DNA from: Tetrahymena elliotti 4EA
Lineage: Eukaryota; Ciliophora; Oligohymenophorea; Hymenostomatida; Tetrahymenidae
DNA: 23,751 nt
Reading direction: 5' to 3'
Assembly (NCBI GenBank): GCA_000231825.2
Contig: JH720348.1
Coordinates: forward strand, 376,496 to 400,246
Every line of letters starts with the position of its first letter. The stretch's first letter is position 1. The notes beneath the pieces are model-generated. The model worked only from the letters and a program-made list of their open reading frames with translations. It did no database searches and was not told where the DNA came from. Positions 8,675 through 18,307 of this stretch are shown here, piece by piece. Made by a program: the position numbers and the translations under genes.

Positions 8675-11101
8675 AGACTAATAGATTACCTAATAATTAA
8701 GAAGCGAAAAATACAATTAAAAACAGGTTTAAAACCCTGTAAAAGAATTTAAAAAATAAAAAAAAAATATACTCTCTTTTTTATTTCTTTTCTCCATCTC
8801 TTTTTTTTTCCTTTCTTCCTTCTTCTCTTTCTCTCTCATTTATTTTCTATGAAAAACTGTTTATTTATAATTACTTACTAATTTAGTAAACAATTGAGAA
8901 TGATAAAATCAAAATAACTTTCATTCATAATAACTAAGTATAGCATATTAATACTTTGCATTTAAATTAACTCTATTGTTTCTGTATAAATTGTGTATAG
9001 AATTGTGCAAACTAAAATGCTCCACACAGCAAAAACCCCCTATTATGACAATGAATTTTATACAAATAATAAGTAATTAATTCATTTATATAATTGCACC
9101 TGAAACAACTACCTACATGATAATTTAATAAATTGTGCGTATTCTTTATCTATATCTAATTGTCTATCTATTATTGTTCTTGTTCTTGTTGCTGAGACCC
9201 TCTTGCTTTTAATCCTGCAAATAAATTGCATTAAAAGCACCTCGACTATCAATGTTCAAGTCAGTTCTTAACAAAATCGACAATTTTAACCCCTAATTTA
9301 CTGCAAACCAATTAATTAAACTACCAGGGGTATCAAAAAAGCATCTTACTGAATGAAAATTGAAAATAAACATAATACCAACCAATAATAACTATTTACC
9401 TTTTTCAATTCTTCATTCGTGCTATCTGTGAACATTGAGGTTAGTCGAGCCTGAGAGTTTAGAGAGGTTCTGGGTCTCATTTTGCATGAGTTTCTTACTT
9501 AAAATGCATATTCAATCACAATAATTCTGACAGTTTTAAGCATTTTGTTTTGTTCAGCACAATTCTCAAAATTTCATTTTTTGTTTACAAAAAAACGAAA
9601 TTCTTAACTAAAACAAAGGCGTTAGTCAACAGCGTCTTGTAATTTAAGTCCTCCTTTGAGTGGAGGAGCAGATAGCAATAGTTTGATTAAAATTTAATGC
9701 AATTTCAAGTGAAAATAAACAGTTTTTTCATTTTTTTATGAGAAAGATGATTTTAAATAATGATGAAAACTTTTAAGATGGCCAAAATCTAAAATGATTT
9801 TTATTAACAAAACCACACACAACTCAACAATAAAATTAATTAATTCTTCTTTAATATGCAAATAGGATTCTACAGAGGTATTATCCCAGTCATTTTCGGA
9901 AATATAGTCTCTCAATTCGTTTATTTCTTCTGGTAAACATTTTTTTATTTTTTAAATATAAATGAATGAATGAATAAATGCATGCAAATGCATAGAGTAA
10001 ATTTATAACCTTTTACAATGATTTAATCAACCAACCAACCACCAAAAAAAACTCAATACAATTTCAAAGAAGAATAATTTCATTGATTTAGCTTAATAAC
10101 TAATACTAATCTCTTGTTTATTATGAACATATAGGTACAACTTTTTGAAAATTTCCACTGGTACTTACTAATCTTCCATGCTTTAATATGCCAAGTGTTC
10201 CATGCTTGCTGGTATAATTGCCTCCATCTGCACTAACCCCTTCTGGGTCCTCTAAACTCGTATGCTTAAAGCCAAAGGAGGTGTCATTACAGTAGCTAAA
10301 TAAATGTACTAAGAAGATGGTTTAAAAGCATTCTTCAAAGGTCTCAGCACTTCCTTGATTTTAGTTACCAACCCCATCATTAACTACATGATATACGAAT
10401 CATACAAGGTCTGGGCTCAAAGCTTATTTATCAACAGTAAGTATGATGTTGTCATCTTCTTCTTTGGTGGAGCCCTCGGAAAATTCTTTGCCACTGTTGC
10501 CACCTACCCTTACATGCTTCTTAGAACTAAAGCTCATGTACTTATAAATTCTTTCTTCTATTTCTTAATTAGAAAAAAATCAAAATTCAAGGCTCATATG
10601 TTCATTCATGAGACCACCAATAATACGAATAAAAAACTATAACTAAACAAATAGATAGTTCAATAAATAGATAGATAAACAAATAAATATTTTCCCACTT
10701 TCTGCTTGATTTTTTTCTACAATAAATTATTGTTTCCCATTTCATAAATTTCACTCAACTAAATTCTTTTCATTTAATAAAAATAGATTGCCAAAGAATA
10801 AGGTTACCTTTAAATCATCAAGTCCATTTACCTTTAAGGTGGTATCCCTGCTTTCTTCAGAGGACTTCTTCCTAAACTCTCCTAAACTGTTCTTGCCAAT
10901 GCTTTCAACATTATGTTCTATGAATAAATCTTCAAATTGTTAGAAAAGGCCATTATCATTATGCATGAAAACCAAGTCTACAGTGAAAGTGTTAAAGTTA
11001 TTGTCTTTGCTTCTTTCTTATATTTAGTTATCAACTGGAAATCAAACCAAGATGCTAAATCTGAAGTCAAAGTCGAAAAGGAAGCTGTTAAGTCCTATTG
11101 A
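7247..11101 (+). CDS. Mitochondrial carrier family (SLC25) transporter, peroxisomal/FAD-NAD-folate-like (5 exons, 323 aa)
   Basis: Solute carrier of the SLC25 type, expected in the mitochondrial inner membrane or the peroxisomal membrane. Exons: 7247-7356, 7848-7924, 9866-9932, 10135-10537 and 10787-11101. All phases agree and the total is 972 nt ending at TGA. Three repeats are visible. Repeat 1 has PIDQIKTHLQ (26-35), then GIKGFYRGIIPV (60-71) and an aromatic helix VSQFVYFFWYNFLK. Repeat 2 has NPFWVLQTRM (119-128), then EDGLKAFFKGL. Repeat 3 has ATYPYMLLRTKAH (207-219), then GGIPAFFRGLLPKL. In repeat 2 the usual acidic residue of PxDxxK is Trp, and the FYRG-to-YFFWYN block resembles the branch holding SLC25A17 (PMP34) and SLC25A32 and the NAD/FAD/folate carriers; that points to a nucleotide-type substrate without proving it. 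The acidic C-terminal extension (SEVKVEKEAVKSY) ends the protein. C-ending codons are frequent (ATC, GTC, ACC, GCC), suggesting good expression. Exon 2 is small; it was placed by splice phase and by the expected loop KKIHKTSGIKG. Confidence 0.93.
7357..7847 (+). other. Carrier intron 1
   Basis: A 491-nt phase 2 intron from GTAATT to AAATCTAG, pyrimidine-rich, with a (TTTG)5 run at 7761-7780. A stretch at 7584-7640 read after a possible acceptor (CTTACAG at 7584) is open in frame, but its protein does not fit a carrier loop and no correct donor follows, so it was not used as an exon. Confidence 0.8.
7761..7780. repeat. (TTTG)5 microsatellite
   Basis: Five perfect TTTG copies in carrier intron 1. 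Confidence 0.9.
8329..8535 (+). CDS. Doubtful 68-codon ORF inside carrier intron 2
   Basis: Starts MYKLILPVSNLSF, ends at TGA, and contains neither TAA nor TAG codons. It uses many C-ending codons (GTC, TCC, CTC, ACC), like the carrier exons. No domain is recognised. The N-terminus is mildly hydrophobic and the rest is rich in Thr, Asn and Tyr. It could be a nested small gene, a skipped or alternative exon, or chance. The splice from exon 2 to exon 3 of the carrier is complete without it, and its frame does not supply any missing carrier segment. Confidence 0.2.
   Translation: MYKLILPVSNLSFLSITNYKITAHITFETYLLHSDFLLATNKLTTTYTNNTLADHTYQTTFIHIFFYV
8629..8674. repeat. (GATA)n microsatellite
   Basis: About eleven uninterrupted GATA copies in carrier intron 2. 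It is likely length-polymorphic. No function is inferred. Confidence 0.95.
9193..9479. ncRNA. Candidate structured RNA or fold-back element in carrier intron 2
   Basis: Several nested helices can be paired by eye. Closing stem A: TGAGACCC (9193-9200) with GGGTCTCA (9472-9479), 8 bp. Side hairpin: TGCTTTTAAT (9204-9213) with ATTAAAAGCA (9230-9239), 10 bp, capped by a GCAA/TTGC stem and ATAAA loop. Stem B: 9241-9258 with 9429-9449, 18 bp with one 3-nt bulge. Inside B are hairpin D, ACCCCT (9289-9294) with AGGGGT (9326-9331), and hairpin C, 9351-9366 with 9402-9418, 16 bp with one bulged C. The result is a closed multibranch architecture of about 287 nt. It does not show motifs I know for SRP, U1, U2, U3, telomerase, RNase P or MRP RNA. 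The strand is undecided. A degenerate fold-back transposon (MITE) is the main alternative; no clean target-site duplication is seen. Confidence 0.5.
9933..10134 (+). other. Carrier intron 3
   Basis: A 202-nt intron with donor GTAAAC and acceptor CATATAG, phase 2. It splits the Trp codon of FFWYNF. Confidence 0.9.
10538..10786 (+). other. Carrier intron 4
   Basis: A 249-nt phase 0 intron with donor GTACTT after TKAH and acceptor AAAATAG before IAKEQGYL. The upstream frame runs on into the intron to a standard-code stop, which can mislead gene finders into calling a short ORF here. Confidence 0.9.
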
Positions 11102-14100
11102 AGTAGCATACTGAAAAAATTCTCAAAGCTTTAAAAATCAATAGAAAGCAAACATTCACATATATAAACAAGCAAACAACACATTTCATTTAAACATTAA
11201 TAAAATAAGCAAATAGGCAGCCTTACACAAATAAAGAACTCAAAGCAAAATTAAAATAGTAATAATAAATACAATAACAATCAATGAATATTTTATTTGG
11301 ATTAGAAACCTAGACAAAAATTTATTCAATTAATAAATAAATAATAATAAAAATTAATAGTGTTACAGTATGAAAATAAACCTTTCTCCATACACAAATA
11401 TTTAACCAACTATTAACCAATTCTCAAATCAATTGCCCTCCATTTTAATTCATTGCAAGAAATTTTCTCATTTATGAATTTATCTCATAAAGATTATATC
11501 ATAGACAAACTAACTAACTAACTAACTAACTCACAAACAAATCTTGCTTTATAATTAAATGTACTTATATAATAAAAAAACCTAATCAATAAAGAAGACC
11601 TCTTTAAAATATTACTTTCGTAAATTTTAAAAAGTTAATTCTTTATAACCCAACCCATCAATCATATATTAAAACTAATCAATTAAAAACTGCATTCTCA
11701 CTAACTAACAAACAATATCTTACATCAATAAACAAACCTACCTCTATTTAATATATATAAATTAAATATTTTGTCTTCTTTATTAAACATGTGTTGTTGT
11801 TTTCATTTTAATCTTATTAGTATCTTAAATCTTCCCTTTTTTATTTTTATTAAATCTATTCTTGCTACCTCAATTTAAACTTACAAGTTGCTAGAAAACT
11901 TTATATTTTTGATTGAAACAATATAAACATTTGATATATCTTGGGTGACTCACTATCGATAAAATTAATAATTTCTATTTCATATTAATCCTCTCATTAT
12001 CTTTTTTCTCTATACTTGTATCTTTATTATTACATATTAATTAATTTTTACCAATATTCTTTTTGTTTGGATGTCCCCCATTTTAAGACTATTACTCCCT
12101 CAATACTACCTTATATTTCATAAGATTTAATATTAAATAGAATGTAAATACATTTTATTTATTGATCCTCACATAACACACAACAAAATAAAAGCTTGAT
12201 TTTAAAATATTTTTGATAATGAATATCATAGAATAAACAAACATATCATTTAGAAAAATAATAATTCAAACCAAAATAAAAATATATAATTTAAAATAAA
12301 TAAATTAAATTATATCTATATTATGCTTTTAATTAAGCTAAAAATTTTTGATTTCAAGTAGAATAATAATTTATATAATTATATTTTTGCAATTTCTGAT
12401 CCCATTATAATAACTATAATAAGTAGGATAATTATAATCAATTTATAATTTCTTACATCAAAACAGAACCTGTTTGTTCTTATTCAAATATTAAAATTTT
12501 TGATTTATTTTATTTAAAAATCAATCATTATGTATAAAAATAGGTTGGTTAAAATAGAAAAAAAATAAATGTTGAATAATTAACATATTTAACTTCTAAT
12601 TAAAATAATAATTAAATACTTCCAAAATAAAATAAAAAAAAATATTTTATCTATTTTAAATTTTATTTTATGATTTCAAATTTTTTGAATTGATTTGGGA
12701 TTAATCAATTTATTTATGTTGAGGCTATTTAATCTTAGAAATTTACATTATTTAATTTGCTTTTTGTTTTGAATTTCTCAATAAATAATTATGTTCGATA
12801 AATAGTAACTTGTTTAACAAATTTAAATATCTAAATTTTGCTAATTTTTTCAAAATTTTTGACAAATTTAAGTTTTTTTAATTAAAAAAATCAACCAAAT
12901 TTATTCGTTATAAAATATAAATGTTTAATTCTTAATTTGTATTTTTTATTTAAATTTACATCATTTTTTTTAAAAAAGAAAAGTGATTAAATAAAATCAT
13001 AAAAATATTTTAAGAAACTCAATTTTAAATTTTTTTCAGAAAAAACAAATGAAACGTGCAAACAAATTTTCTTAAATATCTATTAAAATTAATTTAAAAC
13101 TTACAAGTAAATAATTAAAAACCTAAAAAGAAATATCCATAATCCTACAAATATTATCAATTTAAAAAAAAAGGATATTAATGTGCAAATATTCTATCAA
13201 TAAGGAGCAAATATTTTAATATTTACTGATTAAAATGAAATAAAATTGGATTAGTAATTTTAATGAAACATTTTAATTTGTTTTTTAACTCTGAACTAAT
13301 ACTTTTAAAAAGATAAAAAGGATAAATTAGCAAATAAAATTTTATTTAAATATCTTAAAATGAAACTGAAAAAAATTTTGGAGAAACTTATACTTTATTT
13401 CTATTTTAACATGCTTTCTAAATTGAAAATTTAACATTTAATAAAATAGAATGTTTATATTTTAAATATATATTAATATGAAAGTGAATCCGTAGATTCT
13501 GTCAGTTTATTCTGGCTAAACAAGATATTTTAGTCTTTGTATGTTTAAGAATTATATTCATTATTGTTAATCTATTTCAACTAAAGATGAGGTTCATTTT
13601 AAATATTCCATATAAGATAAATTATAATATAACTTCTATTTATTTTAATTATAAATGGCTCCATAAATTTACTTTCATAGCACGAAATTCATTCAATAAA
13701 TTTTAAATGGCATAAATTAAAATAAAAATTGAAACTGGAATTAAGATTTAAATTTATTCAAAATACTATCCTGAAAGATTTAAAGCAAATAATTTATCCA
13801 ATATTTATTTAAAAAATAATTTAAATTAATGATTAAAGAGTAAATAAATTTATTTGTTTAATTCTTCATTTTAAATCTAAATTTTATTTTAGCAAAAGAC
13901 GAAAAACTTTTAAAAAATGAACAATTTTTGATATAAAACAATATTTCCTTTAATGAAGAAATTCAGTGAATTTAAAAATAATTAATCAGCTTTTATTTAA
14001 ATTTTTGAAAGAAAAACGTTTGTTGGGATTGGATTTAAATATACAAAAAATCGAATTATATTTTTAAATTTATTGCTTTTTAACTTTGTGAAACGAAATT

Positions 14101-14432
14101 TGCTTTTTAAATTGAATTTTATTGGAAATTAGAGAGAATCTAAAGAATAATTAGGAGTTAAGAATTATTTTTTGATTGATTGAAAACTTTTGAATGATGA
14201 CTGACTAATTAGAGGAATTCAAAACACAAATGACAGGCAAAACATAAAATAAATAAAAAAGATTTCTATAATAAAGTGATAGTGTAAATAATATGTTTTA
14301 AATGTATTATTTGATTATTTATTTTGTTTGTTTTTTGGTTTTTTGAAGCGTTATAAAAATTCAAAATTTATAATGCTTGCAATAAGTAATCCAAAGAAAA
14401 ATGGTATTCAGGTTAATTAAAATGCAATTTGT
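11102..14432. other. 3.3 kb convergent spacer, extremely AT-rich, no gene seen
   Basis: It lies between the 3' ends of the carrier and the ceramide synthase. The first ~900 bp carry simple iterations such as ACTA at about 11507-11530 and relatively more C. From about 12150 to 14400 it is almost pure A/T with homopolymer tracts. Small hairpins occur, for example AAACAG-AAC-CTGTTT at 12461-12475 and GAATC-CGTA-GATTC near 13487. No frame with protein-like composition, no tRNA-like cloverleaf and no transposase were recognised. Confidence 0.6.
11507..11530. repeat. (ACTA)n microsatellite
   Basis: About five copies of AACT/ACTA downstream of the carrier gene. A similar short run occurs at 7069-7087, just upstream of its start. 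Confidence 0.8.
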
Positions 14433-16466
14433 TCAATTGGATTTCTTTTCTTGCTGTTATTGTGATTATTTTTACATTTCAAGTTGTCTTTTTTAGTGTT
14501 TTGCGAAGTCAGAGTCGTCGTAAAGATTTTTATAGGCAGGTTTGGAGGAGAATTCGAAGACGATCTTAAGCATAAAAATAGTCCAATAGCAGTGCATGAA
14601 GAAAAGAATAATTAATTAGACGAACATATAGTAATAACAGTACTTGACAATATCCCTATTGATTAAAAAATACGTGTAAATTAATTTTCTAAAAAGTGAT
14701 AAGAAGGATTAAATTTTTTGGGGAGCTTACAGTTTACGTAATATCGTAATATTAATAATATTATATCAATTAATGTATCTGTAATTGTCGCTCTTAATTT
14801 GATCAAAACTGAATTAAACACTATTTGAAAGATTTTGAAAGGAGTTAATAAGACTTTAAAATTTATCAAATTATTTCTCAATTCAATTAATAAATGAATT
14901 TCTTTTCATTCCCACTCAAGAGATTTGTAAGTTAAATAAATTTTAATTACCAGACACCCCAGGTAGCGTTACCAATGTGTTACCAGCATGTGTAGATGAT
15001 ACAGCTAGGGAAGACGAAGATACGAGAGGCAATCCAAACAATCAAAGCACAGCCCATGATACTGTAGAGGACGTATCTGTTCTTGAACTTCATATCAGCA
15101 TAGAATCTACCACCAGCGACGAAAATATCACCCATATCATGAATAATTAAAACTAAAACTGAGACATAAAGGAAATTGTGCATTCCACTGTAGAAAATCA
15201 AACCAGCAGCCATGAAGTGATGGAGAGTGAATTCGTAGAATTTAGAGTCTTCATGTCTTCTAAATAATACAAGTTCAAAGAAGGAATAAGTGTGGCAACC
15301 GAATTAGACTAAATGATAGAATAAGACAACGTTGCTGGGAGGGAAATTAGGATATTGAGAAAGCATTCCAGAGCAGGTACCGTTACCACCAAAAATACTT
15401 GGCATAAAGACTTCATCTTTAAATGCGATTAAACTAAAAAGCTATTTTTTTAATTGCAAATTGGAAAAATTAGATGATATTTTTAGTTTTGGCAATAATT
15501 GAATGCCAATTTAGAAAATAAAAACAATTCATTCAGAAATAGTTGCTAAAATTAATTAAATTGAAGCTATCTCTCTCTTGTGTCTTTCTCTTTCTCTTTT
15601 TAAATTTTACAACGCTCTTTCAACCGCAACAGTGATAATGAAATCAAAGTTTAATAAAGCGGGAAATGCTTATTTATATTTCTATTTAAAGAGGTGACTG
15701 CAATCTAATTAATAAAATCGTTTCAAATTGCGCTAAATTGTTTTTTTTGCTTGGTATTTTGCATTAAAAAATTTTGAGTCTATTTCTTTCTTTCTTTCTT
15801 TGTTTTGTTTGATTTCTTGTTGATTTTTTGTCTTTGTAAATATAAATATATTTGATTTTTGCTTACTGTAGTGCAAGAGTAATAAGTAGAATCTTGGATC
15901 CATTTCAAAATCTTGTTAGCGCGGATTTCTTTTTGAGGACCAACGTATTTATCGTTGAGGTTTCTAATAACCCAATCTTTAAGAGTGGCTCTAACAGCTT
16001 TTTTATATCCCTTTTGTTAAATAATTGGAGAATTTAGTATGCAAATAAGATAAATTTCATTTAAATAAATCGCTATTTGTTTTGTCTTAAATTGAATTGA
16101 AAAGGTGGGTGACTTGATAAGATGATTCGCGATTGTGCAATTTAAATTTGCTTAATAAAATATTGAATTTACAAATAAGGCGAAGACAACAACCAAAGAA
16201 AAAATATTGTAGCTCCAGGGAATATTGTAAATGTTTCTTTCAGCGCTATACTATCTGAACTAGATGAGACTATTAATGAAGAAAATGAAGATACTAATAA
16301 TAATGTAGCAGAGAATTCTGAAAAAGTCTTCGAAATCCTTAATGACGAAGGTATTTTTTAAATGCTTGAATATGCTGGTGATGGGAGCAGAATTCTTCTT
16401 ATCTTCATCTTCCTATTAGGCTACAGAAGGAGGACAGGGGTTTGCTTTGTTGATAGGATCTTTCAT
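14433..16466 (-). CDS. Ceramide synthase, TLC domain (Lag1/LASS family; 4 exons, 383 aa)
   Basis: Acyl-CoA-dependent N-acylation of a sphingoid base in the ER membrane (sphingolipid synthesis). Exons: 16466-16173, 16010-15867, 15441-14951 and 14655-14433; phases 0, 0 and 2; 1152 nt ending at TGA. Residues 1-50 are hydrophilic and acidic. TM1 is near 54-70 (ILCYIIISIFIFFINSLI) and TM2 near 86-98. A loop with KAVRATLKDWV (102-112) follows, as in Lag1 proteins. The TLC core has the family's LHHF (His220, His221) and LIIHDMGDIF (Asp248, Asp251), both needed for activity in studied ceramide synthases. Further membrane helices follow, ending MHCYWTIFMLKIVFEF, then a polar Q/K-rich tail. Codons favour C endings, as in the carrier. 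No ATG lies in frame upstream, although the leader stays open in frame for some distance (reading NFIEQLLRLM just before Met1), so an extra 5' exon cannot be excluded. TRAM/CLN8-type TLC proteins are less likely because of the HH and DxxD pattern. Confidence 0.92.
14656..14950 (-). other. Ceramide synthase intron 3
   Basis: A 295-nt phase 2 intron with donor GTAATT and acceptor AATCAATAG. It splits a Trp codon (TG, then G). Reading through would end the protein without its last TLC helix. Confidence 0.85.
15442..15866 (-). other. Ceramide synthase intron 2
   Basis: A 425-nt phase 0 intron with donor GTAAGC and acceptor AAAAAATAG. A second AG eight bases further on (CTTTTTAG) would be out of phase, so the first AG is used. 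It contains a CTTT microsatellite at about 15784-15801. Confidence 0.85.
15784..15801. repeat. (TTTC)n microsatellite
   Basis: Four tandem copies of TTTC within ceramide synthase intron 2. Confidence 0.8.
16011..16172 (-). other. Ceramide synthase intron 1
   Basis: A 162-nt phase 0 intron with donor GTAAAT after VVVFALF and acceptor TTAACAAAAG before GYKKAVRATL. Confidence 0.8.
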
Positions 16467-16682
16467 TAATCTAAGGAGCTATTCAATGAAATTGATTTCT
16501 TGTGTTTTTCTAATGTTTATTTGCTTGTTTATTTGTTTTATATTTAAAAAATGCAAACAAATTTTTGGTTTGTTATTTTCTTTTTTCAAATTATTATCTT
16601 AATAAAAATTATTGAAATTTTCTTTGCTTTTCTCCCTCTTTTTTAATAAACAAAAATTATCGTTCATATCACTCGCTCTCTT

Positions 16683-16698
16683 TCTCTCTCTCTCTCTC
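16683..16698. repeat. (CT)n microsatellite upstream of ceramide synthase
   Basis: Eight CT copies, preceded by imperfect CT-rich sequence from about 16675. It is about 215 bp from a complementary GA run. Confidence 0.9.
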
Positions 16699-16913
16699 AC
16701 TTCTCAAACAAGCTATTGATTGATTGATTTATTTCTGCAAAAACAAAACTATCCAATTAGCTACTGAGGAGTTAAGAAAAAGATCAATATTTCATCAGAT
16801 TAATTGAAGATTGATAGATTGAAGCAATAAATCCAATTTAAAATATAAAAGCAATTAATTAGACTCTTCAGGTTGGTTTTCATAAATAAAATTAAAGTAA
16901 AATTCTCAATTAA

Positions 16914-16934
16914 AGAGAGAGAGAGAGAGAGAGA
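16914..16934. repeat. (GA)n microsatellite, complementary to the CT run
   Basis: About ten GA copies about 450 bp upstream of the ceramide synthase start. Together with the CT run it forms an inverted pair that could fold into a hairpin or act as GAGA-like promoter DNA; that is inference. Confidence 0.9.
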
Positions 16935-18307
16935 AATACTTTCTAATTAAATTAAAATATCAGCTTATCTATTTTGCATTAAACTCATTTCAGATCAGCC
17001 TGTCTAATTTACTCTGGTAATTTGGTAAATTACATATTTTTTATTTATAATTTTGAAAAGAAAAAGTTGGAGGAAATGACAGGCTTATTTTCATATTATT
17101 TCTTTTTTTGTACTTTTGTTTTAATTAAGCTTAATAATATTTAACTTTCTGACCAAAGAATATTAAATTACCGTTCATTCCTCTATAACCTCAATGAATT
17201 AATAATATCATATAATATAATACAAGTAACCCTTAGATCTTATATCAATTAACTCTGACAAATTTGAAATGCAGTATTACGTCAATAAATCAGTTCTAAA
17301 GATTAAACTAAACATAGTATATTTTTTTTTTCTGCCCACTTTATCACTTAGTCAGCTGCTGATGATCTCAAAAACTTACATTTTATTAAAAATATTCAAA
17401 TAAAAAACACATTTTTTTAACTATTACCAACAAATAAATTGTTAAATTCTTCTCAATTTTACAACCAAAAGAAACAAACAAATTAAGTATGGTGTAGTCC
17501 ACTCTCTGCCTTGTCGAAAATATCTTTTGAAATATTTTTAGTTAATAAAATTTGCTGTAGTTACTTGGGGATTTATTAAAAATTTTCATTGAAACCTTAT
17601 TAATTAGTGTAAACTAAATATAAAATCATCATCTTTTGAAGTATTTTGTCTTAATAACTCAGATAAATTTTATTTATTGTTTTAGATATAAAAAAGATAA
17701 CTATCAAAGTACTTCAGTAACACTTTTTAAATTCTCAAAGCACAAATTAAATTTTTAAAAAACAATCAATTCTTCTAAATAGCTTTTGTCTATTCAAAGA
17801 CACATATCTTGCATTAAAAAAATTATTTATTCAAAATAAAACTTTCTTATTTCTATCAAATAATCAATCAATCAAAGCTCATTTTAAAAACTCTATTTTG
17901 TCTAAAAAAATTTAAATTAACAAATAAAATAAATTGGATTAAATTGCTCAAATCGTTCTTTAAAATATTTTGTTGTTGATTCGCTGAACTATTTTGGTTA
18001 TTTATTTTGAGAAATAAGCTAAAATTGAATGAAAGATTATGGAAGTCATAATATAATTTATTTTTTGATTAAACTGTGTTTTGTCTTGTTTTTAATGTAA
18101 ATTGTGTTGACGTATTTGAGTCAATTTATAGATTGTTTTCTTTCTAATTGGATCAATTTATTAGGTTTTTTTTAAAAATCAAACAACTATTTAAAAAAGA
18201 TGATAAAAAAAGTACAAAAAAATCTAAACTAAAGATTTAATTAATTATTTATACTTCTAATTTGAATGAAATACACCTTATTCTGTAAAATTGAAAAAAC
18301 TTCAACA

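Larger units (their letters stand above)
7925..9865 (+). other. Carrier intron 2, unusually long (1941 nt)
   Basis: Donor GTACAC, acceptor GCAAATAG, phase 1. The flanking exons join as GIK-GFYRG, a classic carrier motif, so the boundaries are firm. It is four to ten times longer than the other introns of this gene. Its content: a pyrimidine-rich tract at about 8038-8075, a plus-strand open frame of 68 codons at 8329-8535, a GATA microsatellite at 8629-8674, a short palindrome at 8723-8740, and a multi-helix element at 9193-9479. It may host a separate RNA gene or an old insertion. Confidence 0.85.
16467..18307. other. 1.8 kb spacer: ceramide synthase 5' flank and surface-protein 3' flank
   Basis: Both neighbours are on the minus strand, so this should hold the ceramide synthase promoter near 16470-16950 and the 3' end of the GPI-type gene near 18300. 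Complementary CT and GA repeats lie at 16683-16698 and 16914-16934. A TGATGA box-C-like word at about 17357 has no convincing box D partner. No coding frame was supported. Confidence 0.6.

Noticed and set aside
8723..8740. Palindrome ACAGGTTTAAAACCCTGT resembling a tRNA B-box
   Set aside because: It differs from the GGTTCGANNCC consensus and has no acceptor stem or anticodon arm around it, so it is not a tRNA.
9241..9300. AACCCCTAA as a telomerase-template-like word (9288-9296)
   Set aside because: It lacks the CAACCCCAA template of Tetrahymena-type telomerase RNA, and the surrounding fold does not resemble that RNA.
9401..9480. Minus-strand ATG frame of 27 codons (MRPRTSLNSQARL...) followed by GTAAAT, resembling a first exon of a nested gene
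   Set aside because: It coincides with the 3' arms of the structured element at 9193-9479. No downstream exon in correct phase gives a convincing protein, and 27 codons without TGA are expected by chance.
14681..14881. 66-codon minus-strand ORF
   Set aside because: It lies within ceramide synthase intron 3, and removing the intron gives a complete TLC protein.
15852..16037. 61-codon plus-strand ORF
   Set aside because: It is antisense to ceramide synthase exon 2, which carries the family motif KAVRATLKDWV.
17343..17420. TGATGA word as a possible C/D snoRNA box C
   Set aside because: No CTGA box D at a suitable distance and no terminal stem.
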